Position numbers and translations under genes: made by a program. A DNA stretch of 5,417 nucleotides from UMGS1470 sp051889215 (GTDB taxonomy: Bacteria > Bacillota > Clostridia > Christensenellales > UBA1242). The DNA lies in the NCBI GenBank assembly GCA_051889215.1, contig JBJFDC010000051.1, positions 1 to 5,417 on the forward strand. Reading direction: 5' to 3'. Below the pieces are notes generated by a model. The model was not told the DNA's origin, did not search any database, and saw nothing but the letters and a program-made list of their open reading frames with translations. Positions 5,353 to 5,417 of this stretch are shown piece by piece. Within the stretch, counting starts at the first letter, position 1. Each line of letters opens with the position of its first letter.

Positions 5353-5417
5353 ATGAAAAAATTTTTGTTATCAATTTCACTCTTTTTGCTTTGTGTGTTT
5401 CTTGTTGGATGCTCGAA
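5353..5417 (+). CDS. Predicted lipoprotein, N-terminal signal peptide only (runs off the window)
   Basis: Only 21 codons are present. They encode a typical lipoprotein signal: MKK, a hydrophobic core rich in Leu, Phe and Ser, then the lipobox LVGC with Cys20 as the lipidation and cleavage residue. The mature protein would be anchored on the outer face of the cytoplasmic membrane. The ATG at 5353 has a strong GGAGG (5344-5348) 4 nt upstream. It is transcribed divergently from spoVAC. A role in sporulation or germination is possible from position alone, but the mature part is missing and no family can be given. Confidence 0.8.
   Translation, partial: MKKFLLSISLFLLCVFLVGCS

Noticed and set aside
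1..5417. A novel defence, mobile or biosynthetic system
   Set aside because: Every coding region matches a known housekeeping or sporulation family except the truncated lipoprotein; nothing supports a new system within this window.

Overview
The window looks like chromosomal DNA from an AT-rich, endospore-forming Firmicute, most likely a member of the Clostridia. Three things point there: a tRNA-sensing T-box leader in front of pheST, a three-gene spoVAC-spoVAD-spoVAE cluster, and a yunB sporulation gene. I cannot name a genus from the sequence. I see no mobile element, CRISPR array, rRNA or tRNA gene.

Left part (1-1780, minus strand): a phenylalanyl-tRNA synthetase operon, read right to left. 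A strong promoter (TTGACA, 17 bp, extended -10 TAAATT) drives a leader of about 245 nt that has all the hallmarks of a Phe-specific T-box: specifier TTC, distal-loop motif, T-box sequence with a TGGT bulge, and mutually exclusive antiterminator and terminator. pheS (complete) and pheT (first 156 residues only) follow.

Middle (1785-2723, plus strand): a divergently transcribed RluA-family pseudouridine synthase with an N-terminal S4 domain. Its likely promoter puts the transcript start almost on the ATG, and no Shine-Dalgarno is visible, so it may be leaderless. Its 3' end overlaps the 3' end of the convergent yunB by 21 bp.

Right part (2703-5258, minus strand): spoVAC, spoVAD and spoVAE in a tightly packed, probably translationally coupled unit, then yunB. 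SpoVA proteins move dipicolinic acid (DPA) into the forespore and release it at germination. SpoVAC and SpoVAE are the related membrane proteins and SpoVAD is the thiolase-fold DPA-binding protein. yunB follows after 36 bp that carry their own promoter-like sequence (possibly a sporulation sigma factor), again placed so that the GTG start would be leaderless.

At the right edge a divergent gene begins whose first 21 codons encode a lipoprotein signal peptide; its function cannot be told. The whole window is explained by known families. The most interesting points are regulatory: two candidate leaderless starts, the back-to-back pheS/rluA promoters, and a small inverted repeat between spoVAC and the lipoprotein gene.
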